64,000 nt of DNA from CAXXOK01 sp963666755. GTDB lineage: Bacteria; Bacillota; Clostridia; Christensenellales; Aristaeellaceae. The stretch covers positions 259,767 to 323,766 of the forward strand of contig CAXXGW010000008.1 in NCBI GenBank assembly GCA_963666755.2. The letters are read 5' to 3'. Below are positions 8,177-17,274 of the stretch, piece by piece. Within the stretch, counting starts at the first letter, position 1, and each line of letters starts with the position of its first letter. Under the pieces are notes generated by a model that was not told the DNA's origin, ran no database searches, and worked only from the letters and a program-made list of their open reading frames with translations. The translations under genes and the position numbers were made by a program.

Positions 8177-11100
8177 GACCCGGCTCCCGGCCGCACGAAG
8201 GCCTCGGCCAGCACCTTGACCGCCACGTAATCGACCTTGCCGGTGGCCAGCAGCGGCAGGCGGTCCACCTTCAGCACCGCCTTGGGCGCCAGCAATTCGG
8301 CCAGTCCCTGGGCACGGAAATGGGCCAGCACCGCTTCGCGCGTTGCCTCGGCCCGTTCGGTGACCAGCACCAATTGCTCGCCCTTGCGGTCGTCGGCCAC
8401 CGCCACCACGGCGTGGTTGCCCTCGGGCCAGCGGGCGCAGATTTCGCCCTCGACCTTGCCCAGACTGACCATCTCGCCCGCGATCTTGGCGAAACGCTTG
8501 GCGCGGCCCTGGATGCGGACATAGCCCACATCGTCCACCGTCACGATGTCGCCGGTGTCGTACCAGCCGTCCGTCGGCGGCTGAAGCTGGCCGGGGGCTT
8601 CGGCGCGGTAATAGCCCAGCATGACGTTGGGGCCGCGCACCCACAGCCGCCCGCCCTCGTCCACACCCGGCATGGGCTCGACCCGGTATTCGATACCGGG
8701 CAACAGACGGCCGACGCTGCCCGCCTGGAAATGCATGGGGGTGTTGACCGCCAGAACCGGCGCCGTCTCGGTGGCGCCGTAGCCTTCCATCAGGCGCAGG
8801 CCGAACTTGTCCATCCACATCCGGCGGGTAGCGTCCTTGACCTTCTCGGCCCCGGCGAAGACATAGCGGACGCTGTAGAAATCATAGGCGTTGGCGACAC
8901 GGCCATAGCCCGCCAGGAAGGTATCGGTGCCGAACAGGATGGTGGCGTTGGTGTCGTACACCATCTCGGGCACGATGCGGTAATGCAGCGGGCTGGGATA
9001 CAGGAACACCCGCAGGCCCGAGAACAGCGGCAGCAGCAGCCCGCCGGTCAGGCCGAAGGAATGGAACACCGGCAAGGCGTTGAACACGCTGTCGGTGGGG
9101 CTGAACGCCACCCGCGCCGCCAGTTGCGCGCAATTGGCCAGGATGTTGGCGGAAGAGAGCACCACGCCCTTGGGCGTACCCTCGGACCCCGAGGTGAACA
9201 GGATCACCGCCGGATCGGACGGACGGCGCCCGGCACCAGCATGGACCCAGCGGGCGAAGGGCCGCGCCAGCAGGCCCGCCAGCTTGGAGAGCGGGCCGAT
9301 GGAATCCGCCACATCCTCCAGGTACAGCAGCCGCACCCGGCCTTCCAGCGCCGCCGCCAGGGCACCAAGGCGGGCCTGTTCGATGAAGCGACGCGAGGTG
9401 ATGACGGTGCGGATGCACGCCGCCTCGCATGCCGACAGCACGGCGCCGGAACCGGTGGAGAAATTGAGCATGGCCGGAACCCGCCCCCGCCCCTGCAAGG
9501 CGAAGAAAGCCACGGCGGCGGCGTTGACGTTGGGCAGCATCAGGCCCACCGCCTCGCCCGGTTCGGTGCCGCGCGCCAGCACCCGGCCCAACACCAGGGC
9601 ACCGGTCAGCAGGCGGTCATGGCTGAGCGGCTTGCGCGTCACGTCCTCGACCGCCACGGCGCCGCCGCCCGCCTGACGGCGTGCCTCCAGCAGCGCCTGG
9701 AACAGGGTGCGGTCGCGGTGGTGCGCCGTCTCGAACATCATGCCCGACATCACGTCATAGAGCGCGGCACCGATGCGGCGGCGGCGGTCGCGGCCCTTGA
9801 TTGTGTCCGGCACCGCGAAGCGGCGCGGCGGCAGCACGGTGATGGTGATATTGGGGAACCAGCGCAGCCGCAGCTTGCCGCGCAGGCGCGAGAACGGCGT
9901 GAACTGGGCGCCGTCGATGCGCACCGGCACCACCACCGCGTCAGCGCGGTCGGCCACCATGCCGGGGCCTTCGTAAATCTTCATCAGCGCGCCGGTCACG
10001 GTGATGCGGCCTTCGGGGAAGATCACCAGCGACCGGCCCTCGCGCACCGCGCCGATCAGGCTTTTGGTGGACATGGGATTGGTGGGATCGACCGGAAAGG
10101 CATCCACCACCCGCAGGAACGGCCGCACCCACCATTGCCGGGCAATGAAGGTGTTGACGGCGAAGACCGGACGTTCCGGCAGGAAGGCGGCCAGCAGCGC
10201 CGCATCCAGGAACGAGGTGTGGTTGACCACGATCACCGCCCGCTCGCCAAGCTTGGGCAGATGCTCCAGCCCCTGCACCTTGACGCGATAGGCCAGACGG
10301 AACAGGCCAGCAAACACGCCTTTCAGCACCGCGTCGGGCAGCAGGCCGCAGATGTAGACGGCCACCGCCAGATTGGCGATGCCCAGCAGCAGGAACAGGC
10401 CGGTAACGCTGACGCCCAGCGCCAGCAGCACCGCGCACAGCACGGCGCCGGTCACCATGAACAGGGCGTTGGCGACATTGTTGGCGGCGACGGCGCGGGC
10501 GCGGGCGCTGTCGTCGCTGCGTGCCTGCAGGATGGCGTACAGCGGCACGATATAGACACCGCCGCACACCGAGAACGCCAGCAGATCGGCCAGCACCCGC
10601 CACGAACCGGGCCGCGCCAGGAATTCCCCCAACGGCAGCAGATCCGCCGAGGGCTGGGCCGATCCGGCAGCGGCATAGAGGTCCAGGGCGAACAGGGTCA
10701 TGCCCAGGGCGGCGAAGGGAACATGGCGGGCGGAAATCTCGCCCTTCAGCAGGCGCCCGCACAGCACCGAACCGATGCCGATACCCACCGAGAACATGGT
10801 CAGCATCAGCGTCACCGCGTGGCTGTCGGCGCCCAGCACGTCCTTGGCGAAGGCCGGGAACTGCGCCAGATAGGTGGCGCCCACCAGCCAGAACCACGAG
10901 ATACCCAGCACAGCCAGGGTCAGGTCGCGCCGCACCCGGATCAGCCGCCACAGCTCGGCGGTGTCGCGGATGGGGGCGAAGCGCACCCGCACGCCTGTGT
11001 TGCCGTCATGGCCGCGCGGCAGCATCAGACTGGCGCCGAAGCCCAACACCGCCATACCCAGCATGGACAGCGTCACCATCCAGGCGCCGCCGTCCAACAG

Positions 11101-11607
11101 GATCAGCGTGCCGCCCGCGATGGTGCCGATCAGGATCGCCAGGAAGGTCCCGCCCTCGATCAGGGCATTGCCGCCGATCAGTTCGTCCTGGGCCAGCAAT
11201 TCCGGCAGCACGGCGTATTTGATCGGGCTGGTGAAGGTGGATTGCGCCCCCAGCAGGAACAGCGCCGCCAGCATCACCGGCACGCTGCCCGCCGCCAGAC
11301 CCCAGGCACCCAGGGCGGAAATGGGAATCTCGGCCGCCTTCCACGCCTTCATCAGCCGGGTTTTCTCGTACCGGTCGGACAATTGCCCGGCCAGGGCGGA
11401 AAACAGGAAATAGGGCGCGATGAACAGCCCGGCCGCCACGGTGGCGAGAATCTTCGGCTCCAGCCCGGCCGAGGCGCCGATGCGGTAGATCACCAGGATG
11501 ACCAGGGCGTTCTTGAACAGATTGTCGTTGGCCGCCCCCAGGAACTGGCTGATGAACAGCGGCAGGAAGCGGCGGTGGCGCAGCAGGCGGAACAGACCGT
11601 CATGCAT
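8173..11607 (-). CDS. aas: Fused MFS transporter / 1-acyl-glycerophosphate-type acyltransferase / acyl-ACP ligase (LplT-Aas-like)
   Basis: A 1144-residue three-part protein for salvaging lysophospholipids. Residues 1-430 form an MFS transporter like LplT (FISQFLGAANDNLFKNA at the N-terminus). Residues 440-630 form a PlsC acyltransferase with the HX4D motif (H463-D468, NHTSFLD) and the FPEGR motif at 530-534. Residues 650-1144 form an AMP-forming acyl ligase with the P-loop LFTSGSEGTPKG at 803-814. In E. coli LplT and Aas are separate proteins; here they are fused, as in several proteobacteria. It would flip lyso-lipid across the inner membrane and re-acylate it with fatty acid activated on ACP. 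AGGAG precedes the ATG. It lies 12 bp downstream of tetR and overlaps the amidase gene. Confidence 0.9.
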   Translation of the reverse strand: MHDGLFRLLRHRRFLPLFISQFLGAANDNLFKNALVILVIYRIGASAGLEPKILATVAAGLFIAPYFLFSALAGQLSDRYEKTRLMKAWKAAEIPISALGAWGLAAGSVPVMLAALFLLGAQSTFTSPIKYAVLPELLAQDELIGGNALIEGGTFLAILIGTIAGGTLILLDGGAWMVTLSMLGMAVLGFGASLMLPRGHDGNTGVRVRFAPIRDTAELWRLIRVRRDLTLAVLGISWFWLVGATYLAQFPAFAKDVLGADSHAVTLMLTMFSVGIGIGSVLCGRLLKGEISARHVPFAALGMTLFALDLYAAAGSAQPSADLLPLGEFLARPGSWRVLADLLAFSVCGGVYIVPLYAILQARSDDSARARAVAANNVANALFMVTGAVLCAVLLALGVSVTGLFLLLGIANLAVAVYICGLLPDAVLKGVFAGLFRLAYRVKVQGLEHLPKLGERAVIVVNHTSFLDAALLAAFLPERPVFAVNTFIARQWWVRPFLRVVDAFPVDPTNPMSTKSLIGAVREGRSLVIFPEGRITVTGALMKIYEGPGMVADRADAVVVPVRIDGAQFTPFSRLRGKLRLRWFPNITITVLPPRRFAVPDTIKGRDRRRRIGAALYDVMSGMMFETAHHRDRTLFQALLEARRQAGGGAVAVEDVTRKPLSHDRLLTGALVLGRVLARGTEPGEAVGLMLPNVNAAAVAFFALQGRGRVPAMLNFSTGSGAVLSACEAACIRTVITSRRFIEQARLGALAAALEGRVRLLYLEDVADSIGPLSKLAGLLARPFARWVHAGAGRRPSDPAVILFTSGSEGTPKGVVLSSANILANCAQLAARVAFSPTDSVFNALPVFHSFGLTGGLLLPLFSGLRVFLYPSPLHYRIVPEMVYDTNATILFGTDTFLAGYGRVANAYDFYSVRYVFAGAEKVKDATRRMWMDKFGLRLMEGYGATETAPVLAVNTPMHFQAGSVGRLLPGIEYRVEPMPGVDEGGRLWVRGPNVMLGYYRAEAPGQLQPPTDGWYDTGDIVTVDDVGYVRIQGRAKRFAKIAGEMVSLGKVEGEICARWPEGNHAVVAVADDRKGEQLVLVTERAEATREAVLAHFRAQGLAELLAPKAVLKVDRLPLLATGKVDYVAVKVLAEAFVRPGAGS

Positions 11608-11619
11608 CGCGGGACACTC

Positions 11620-12183
11620 CTAGGGGTTCAGCGCGCGCCAGCAGGCGGCGGCAACGGTTTCGGCATAAGGGGAGAGCGGGCCGGACAGGCGGCCATAGAC
11701 CAAAGCGGTGGCCGGTTGCAGCAGCAGCCCCAGCACCAGGGCGGTGCCCAGCGCCGGATCGGCCAGGGAGATCTCTCCGGTTGCCGCCGCCTCGGCGATC
11801 ATGCCGTGCAGCACCGACACCGGATTGCCGTCACCCTCGGCCATGCGCGGCAGGGCCTGATGCTGCACCAGCAGCAGAAAGCGGAACAGGATCGGTTCGG
11901 CATCGTGAAAGCGGAAGATTTCCGCCGCCACCGCCGCCAGCCGCGCCCGCAGTCCGTCCACATGGCGCAAAGCCGCCAGCCGGGCAGCGAAGGCGGCGTA
12001 ATTGGTGGCGAACAGATCGGCCACCAGATCGTCCTTGGATGCGTAATGACGGTACAGCGTGCCCTCGGCCACGCCCGCCGCCTGGGCCAGATCGCGCACG
12101 CTGGTTTCGGCGACGCCACGCGTGGCGAACAGCGTCAGTGCCGCCTGATGAATTTTCTGTTTGGTGGCGCTGCCGTCGCGCAT
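11620..12183 (-). CDS. TetR family transcriptional regulator
   Basis: A 187-residue DNA-binding repressor. The N-terminal helix-turn-helix is clear (KIHQAALTLFATRGVAETSVRDLAQAAGVAEGTLYRHYASKDDLVADLF in pieces over residues 8-57). The C-terminal ligand domain is not assignable to a ligand. I chose the ATG at 12183 because TGAGG lies about 8 bases upstream. An alternative ATG at 12195 has no ribosome site and would nearly abut the operator. First gene of the operon with the LplT-Aas-like fusion, the amidase and DUF2339, so it probably controls that operon and itself in response to a fatty acid or acyl-CoA (inference). Confidence 0.9.
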   Translation of the reverse strand: MRDGSATKQKIHQAALTLFATRGVAETSVRDLAQAAGVAEGTLYRHYASKDDLVADLFATNYAAFAARLAALRHVDGLRARLAAVAAEIFRFHDAEPILFRFLLLVQHQALPRMAEGDGNPVSVLHGMIAEAAATGEISLADPALGTALVLGLLLQPATALVYGRLSGPLSPYAETVAAACWRALNP

Positions 12184-12196
12184 GGCCGACCTCATA

Positions 12197-12210
12197 AGTG
12201 AACGTTCACT
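12197..12210. promoter_or_regulatory. Perfect palindromic operator, probably for the adjacent TetR
   Basis: AGTGAACGTTCACT is a perfect 14-base palindrome 13 bases upstream of the tetR start. TGAAC/GTTCA half-sites are common for TetR-family repressors. It would repress the leftward tetR-aas operon. It lies about 165 bases upstream of the alpha-2-macroglobulin gene, so an effect there is less likely. Confidence 0.7.
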
Positions 12211-12375
12211 CACATTGAGCCCATCGCCCGATGCCGTCAAGCTCCTTTGCACGTATCGGGCGATATATGCGCCGTGCGCGAAATCTATCCCTCCGGCATA
12301 TCCCGCGTCGATTGAAAGTGAAAGGACCCTGGGCGATAGTCGCCGCATACATTGACCTGAGGGGGTCCGGGGAAC

Positions 12376-15300
12376 ATGCGTAACGGAATGCTGGCCGCTT
12401 TGGCGGCCCTGGCCATGGGCGCCACCGCGTTGGGCGCCTGGGGCATCAGCGACCTGCCCCGTTTCCGCCACGCACCGCAGCCGCAGCCGGTGGCCCGCGT
12501 CGTGGTACCCATGCCCGCCGCCCCGGTGACGGTCGAGCCGGTGCGCCAGCAGGCGGCGCCCGCGCCGGTGCCGCTGGAGGGCGTCAAGATCGGCGATCTG
12601 ATGTTCCGCCGCGTCACCACCGAAGCGGGGTCCGACACACCCGAGGCCTGCCTGAGCTTTTCCGCCGCGCTGGACACCACCATCCGCTATGCCGATTACG
12701 TGGCGCTGCCCGCCGGATTGCGCGCCGGGTTCCGGGTCGAGGGCGAGCGGCTGTGCCTGAGCGGCTTCGCCTTCGGGCGTGAATACCAGTTGACCCTGCG
12801 CGCCGGACTGCCCGCCGCCAAGGGCGAGAAGCTGGCCGCCGACACCGCCGTCACCATCGGTTTCGCCGACCGCCCGGCCAATGTGTCGTTCGGCCCCGGC
12901 TTCGTGCTGCCGCGCGAGACCGCCGAGGGTCTGCCGGTCACCACCGTCAACGTCAAGCGCCTGGACATGAACGTCTACCGCGTCGGCGACCGCCTGCTGG
13001 CCCGCATGCGCGAGGATCTGGTCGAACAGCGCAAGACCTATCCCTATGCCGCCCGCCGCATCGGCGAGGACGAGGGCCGCAAGGTGTGGACCGGCACCAT
13101 GAACGTGTCGGGGCCGCGCAACGATGCCGTCACCAGCCTGTTCCCGTTGGCCGAGGCCATCGGCAAGGCCGAGCCCGGCGCCTATCTGGTCACCGCCAGG
13201 AACCCCGATGCCTCGCGCGAGGATGACGAGGACGGCTATTACTACGACCCCGACGGCGATTACCGCGACATCGCGGCGCAATGGGTGGTGCAGACCGATC
13301 TGGGCCTGACCAGCTTCACCGGCGCCGACGGCCTGACCCTGTCGGTGCGGTCGCTGAAAACCGCCAAGCCGCTGGCCGGGGTGCGGCTGACGCTGATCGC
13401 CCGCAACAACGACGAATTGGGCCAGGCGGTCACCGGCGCCGACGGCATCGCCCGTTTCGCCCCCGGCCTGATGCGCGGCCAGGGCGGCATGGCGCCGGTC
13501 ATGGTCATGGCCTATGGCGCCGAGGATTTCGCCTTTCTGGATTTGCGGCGCGGCAGCTTCGACCTGTCCGACCGTGGCGTCGATGGCCGTGCCCCGGCCG
13601 GTCCGGTGGATGCCTTCCTGTACACCGAACGCGGCATCTACCGCCCCGGCGAGACGGTGCATCTGACGGCACTGTCGCGCGATCCGGCGGTGCGGGCCAT
13701 CGAGAACCGCCAGCTGGTGGTCAAGATCATGCGCCCCGACGGCAAGGAATACCGCCGTTTCACCCTCGCCGACCAGGGCGGTGGCGGCGGCAGCGTGTCC
13801 ATCACGCTGCCCGCCGCCGCCAATCGCGGCAATTGGGAAGCCACCGCCCATGTGGACCCCGAAAGCGAGGCGGTGGGCCGGGTGTCGTTCGAGGTCCAGG
13901 ATTTCGTGCCGCAACGGCTGGGCCTGAGTCTGGGCGAGCGCCCGGCGGTACTGAAGCCCGGCAATGCTCTGTCGATCCCGGTGGAGGCGCGCTTCCTGTA
14001 CGGCGCCCCAGCCTCGGCCCTGGGCGGCGAGGCGGAACTGAGCGTCGAGCCCGATCCCGCCCCCTTCCCCAAGTTCAAGGGCTACCGCTGGGGCCTGCCC
14101 GACGAGAAATTCGAGGGCACGCGGGTGGAATTGGCGGTATCCGACACCGACGACAAGGGCGCGACCCAGGTCACCGGACAGGTGCCGACCGGCCTGCATT
14201 CCAGCCTGCCGCTGCGCGCCGATATCGGCATCGCCATCCGCGAACCGGGCGGCCGCGCCACCGGCGAACACGTCTATGTGCCGCTGCGCCTGCGCCCGGT
14301 GGCGCTGGGCATCAAGCCGCGATTCGAGGACAGCGTGCGGCGCGGCGCCGAAGCGTTGTTCGACGTGGTGGCGGTCAACGAGGCGGGCGAGGCGGTGGCC
14401 CGCCCCAACGTCAGCTACAAGCTGTTCAAGGATACCTCGACCTGGCAATGGTACCGCTCGGGCTCGCGCTGGCGGTACGAGCGGGTGGCCCGCGAGAGCG
14501 AGATCGCCGCAGGCACCCTGAATATCGGCGCCAATGATCCGGCCCTGGTGCGGCAGGTGGTGGATTGGGGCCGCTACCGCCTGGAGGTCCGCGACGGCGC
14601 GGGCGACGCCGTGTCCTCGGTGTCGTTCTGGGGCGGCTGGTACGGCAACGCCACAGCCGACCGGCCCGACCGCCTGAAACTGGCCGCCGACAAGCCCGGC
14701 TATGCGGCGGGCGACAGCGCCAAGCTGCATATCGACAGCGAATTCGCGGGCGAGGCCCTGGTGGTCATCGCCAATGAACAGGTGCACGAGGTGCGGAGCA
14801 TCGCCGTCCCGGCGGGCGGCACCGATGTCGCGGTGACCGTGCGGCCTGAATGGGGGCCGGGCGCCTATGCCCTGGTCACCCTGTACCGGCCGCTGTCGGA
14901 AAAGCTGGGCCACGCCCCGGTGCGGGCCGTCGGCGTGGCGTGGCTGGGCCTCAACCCCGCCGACCGCACCCTGGGTCTTAGCCTGGGCGCGCCCGAGCGC
15001 ATGGCGCCGCGCCAGACCATCACCGTCCCGGTCAAGGTGGCGGGTGCCGCCGACCACACCTTCGTCACCCTGGCGGCGGTGGATCAGGGCATCCTGCAAC
15101 TCACCCGCTTCAAGAGCCCGGCGCCCCAGGCCCATTATCTGAGCAAGCGCCGTCTGGGCGTCGGCATGCGCGACGATTACGGCCGCCTGATCCGCGGCCT
15201 CGCCACCGGCGACGACCAGGGCGGCGACGCCTTTGGCGGCAAGGGGCTGGATGTGGTGCCGACCCGTACCGTCGCTTTGTTCTCGGGCGTGGTCGCGGTC

Positions 15301-17274
15301 AAGGACGGCGTTGCCGCCATCCCGCTGGAGGTCCCCGACTTCCAGGGCGAGCTGCGGCTGATGGCGGTGGCCTGGGACGGCGCCAAGGTGGGCTCGGCCG
15401 AGGCGCGCCTGACCGTGCGCGATCCCATCGTCGCCGAAGTGATCCTGCCGCGCTTCCTGGCCCCCGGTGACCAGGGCCGCGCGACGGTCTTGCTGCACAA
15501 CGTGGACGGCGCCGAGGGCAGCTATGCCCTGACCCTGTCCGGTCATGGCGCGGTGGCGGGGGACAGCATCGCCCGCACCATTCCGCTGGCCAAGGGCAAG
15601 CGCGAGGTGTTCACCGTGCCGCTGGCCGCCGGAAGTGCCGGGTTCGGCAAGGTGGAACTGGCGGTCAAGGGGCCGGACGGCTTCTCCGTCGCCCGCGACT
15701 GGCCGATCCAGGTGCGCCCGGCGCAATTGCCGGAAACCCGCCAGAGCGTGGTGTCCATGGCGGCGGGCGAAACGGCCACCATCGACGGCGCCGTGCTGAA
15801 CGGCATGGTCCCCGGCACCGGCAGCGTGGCCATCAGCCTGTCGCGTTGGCAGGGCATCGACGTGCCCGGCCTGTTGCGCTGGCTGGATCGCTATCCCTTC
15901 GGCTGCCTGGAGCAGACCACCAGCCGCGCCTTGCCGCTGCTGTATTTCAACGATCTGGCGCTGCTGTCCGGCAACCGCCAGGACCAGAACATTCCGCAGC
16001 GGGTGCAGGACGCGGTCGAGCGCGTGGTGTCCATGCAGACGCCCGAGGGCAATTTCAACATGTGGGGCCAGTGGGGCGGCGAGGCTGATCCCTGGTTGTC
16101 GGTGTTCGCCCTGGATTTCCTGGGGCGCGCGGTGGAAAAGGGCTACGACGTGCCCGCCGCCACCATGAATCTGGGCCGGACGTGGCTGAAATCGCAGGCG
16201 GTGCGCGCCGACCGCGACGAGGTCCGCGCCTATGCCATGGCGCTGCTGGCCCGCAAGGGTTTGGCCAATGCCGGTGACCTGCGCTATTTCCACGATTCCA
16301 AACCGCCGAAATCGGCCATGGCCCAGGCCCATCTGGGCGCCGCCCTGGATGCGGTCGGCGAGCGGGCACGGGCCAACACCGCCTATGAGGCGGCGCGCAA
16401 GGCGCTGGCGGCGGCGGATGGCAAATACGTGCAATTGCCCTATGGCTCGCGTCTGCGCGACATCTACGCCGTGGCGGCGGTGATGGCCGGGGCCGGGCGC
16501 GGCGCCCAGGTGGTGCCGCTGCTGGAGGAAGGCGGCACCCTGGGCGCCCCGGTGGATTTGACCACCACCCAGGACAAGGCGTGGATGCTGCTGGCCGCCG
16601 CCGAAATGGCGAAGAATGCGGGCAAGCTGGCGGTGGAGGTGGACGGCAAGGCCGTGGGCACCGGCGATCCGGTCACCGTCCCGGTCGGCGGCGACGCCCT
16701 GGCGCGTGGCGTCACCGTGAAGAACGCGGGCGACGGCGCGGTGTTCCGCGTCGTCTCAGCCGAGGGCGTGCCCGCCGAGCCGCAACCGGCCCTGTCCCAG
16801 GGCGTGCACCTGTCCAAGCATGTCTTCACCCTGGACGGCCAGCCCGCCGATCTGGCGGCGGTCAAGCGCAACGACCGGCTGGTGGTGGTGGTCGAGGGCA
16901 AGGGCCTGTCGGAAGTGACCGGTGAATACGCCCTGTTGGATCTGCTGCCCGCCGGGTGGGACATCGAGGGATTGCTGCGGCCGGAACAGCCGGGCTATGG
17001 CTGGGTCGGGCGGCTGTCCGAGGCCGAGATGCGGCAGGCCCGCGACGACCGCTTCGTCGCCGTCGTCACCCTGCCCAATTGGGAAATGGACCGCAGCGAT
17101 CCCGACATGCCGACCCGTAAATACGCTTCCAAGACCTGGGAGTTCAAGGCCGCCTATGTGGTGCGGGCGGTGACGCCGGGCAGCTTCGCCCTGCCCGCCG
17201 CCACCGCCGAACACATGTACGCCCCGCGCATCCGCGCCCGCACCGAGCCGGGCCGGGTGACCATCGGCGAATGA
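12376..17274 (+). CDS. Bacterial alpha-2-macroglobulin family protein
   Basis: A 1632-residue periplasmic or inner-membrane-anchored protease trap. An N-terminal hydrophobic segment (residues 4-22) acts as signal or anchor; no lipobox cysteine follows it, unlike E. coli YfhM, which is a lipoprotein. The thioester motif is intact (GCLEQ at residues 1176-1180), so it should covalently trap proteases. Repeated beta-sandwich (MG) domains fill the N-terminal 1000 residues, including YTERGIYRPGETVHLTAL around residue 415, a strongly conserved family segment. The stop overlaps the start of the PBP1C gene (ATGA), the usual pairing for this type: the pair is thought to guard and repair the wall when the outer membrane is breached. 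Confidence 0.93.
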   Translation: MRNGMLAALAALAMGATALGAWGISDLPRFRHAPQPQPVARVVVPMPAAPVTVEPVRQQAAPAPVPLEGVKIGDLMFRRVTTEAGSDTPEACLSFSAALDTTIRYADYVALPAGLRAGFRVEGERLCLSGFAFGREYQLTLRAGLPAAKGEKLAADTAVTIGFADRPANVSFGPGFVLPRETAEGLPVTTVNVKRLDMNVYRVGDRLLARMREDLVEQRKTYPYAARRIGEDEGRKVWTGTMNVSGPRNDAVTSLFPLAEAIGKAEPGAYLVTARNPDASREDDEDGYYYDPDGDYRDIAAQWVVQTDLGLTSFTGADGLTLSVRSLKTAKPLAGVRLTLIARNNDELGQAVTGADGIARFAPGLMRGQGGMAPVMVMAYGAEDFAFLDLRRGSFDLSDRGVDGRAPAGPVDAFLYTERGIYRPGETVHLTALSRDPAVRAIENRQLVVKIMRPDGKEYRRFTLADQGGGGGSVSITLPAAANRGNWEATAHVDPESEAVGRVSFEVQDFVPQRLGLSLGERPAVLKPGNALSIPVEARFLYGAPASALGGEAELSVEPDPAPFPKFKGYRWGLPDEKFEGTRVELAVSDTDDKGATQVTGQVPTGLHSSLPLRADIGIAIREPGGRATGEHVYVPLRLRPVALGIKPRFEDSVRRGAEALFDVVAVNEAGEAVARPNVSYKLFKDTSTWQWYRSGSRWRYERVARESEIAAGTLNIGANDPALVRQVVDWGRYRLEVRDGAGDAVSSVSFWGGWYGNATADRPDRLKLAADKPGYAAGDSAKLHIDSEFAGEALVVIANEQVHEVRSIAVPAGGTDVAVTVRPEWGPGAYALVTLYRPLSEKLGHAPVRAVGVAWLGLNPADRTLGLSLGAPERMAPRQTITVPVKVAGAADHTFVTLAAVDQGILQLTRFKSPAPQAHYLSKRRLGVGMRDDYGRLIRGLATGDDQGGDAFGGKGLDVVPTRTVALFSGVVAVKDGVAAIPLEVPDFQGELRLMAVAWDGAKVGSAEARLTVRDPIVAEVILPRFLAPGDQGRATVLLHNVDGAEGSYALTLSGHGAVAGDSIARTIPLAKGKREVFTVPLAAGSAGFGKVELAVKGPDGFSVARDWPIQVRPAQLPETRQSVVSMAAGETATIDGAVLNGMVPGTGSVAISLSRWQGIDVPGLLRWLDRYPFGCLEQTTSRALPLLYFNDLALLSGNRQDQNIPQRVQDAVERVVSMQTPEGNFNMWGQWGGEADPWLSVFALDFLGRAVEKGYDVPAATMNLGRTWLKSQAVRADRDEVRAYAMALLARKGLANAGDLRYFHDSKPPKSAMAQAHLGAALDAVGERARANTAYEAARKALAAADGKYVQLPYGSRLRDIYAVAAVMAGAGRGAQVVPLLEEGGTLGAPVDLTTTQDKAWMLLAAAEMAKNAGKLAVEVDGKAVGTGDPVTVPVGGDALARGVTVKNAGDGAVFRVVSAEGVPAEPQPALSQGVHLSKHVFTLDGQPADLAAVKRNDRLVVVVEGKGLSEVTGEYALLDLLPAGWDIEGLLRPEQPGYGWVGRLSEAEMRQARDDRFVAVVTLPNWEMDRSDPDMPTRKYASKTWEFKAAYVVRAVTPGSFALPAATAEHMYAPRIRARTEPGRVTIGE

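Noticed and set aside
8320..12201. Long plus-strand open frame opposite the acyltransferase/ligase fusion and tetR
   Set aside because: His/Gln/Gly-rich composition without domains; it mirrors the well-supported minus-strand genes.
11620..16434. Open frame of 1604 codons on the minus strand opposite the alpha-2-macroglobulin gene
   Set aside because: Only its last 188 codons (tetR) look like a protein. The rest is a low-complexity His/Gln/Gly/Arg-rich shadow caused by high GC at third positions of the plus-strand gene.
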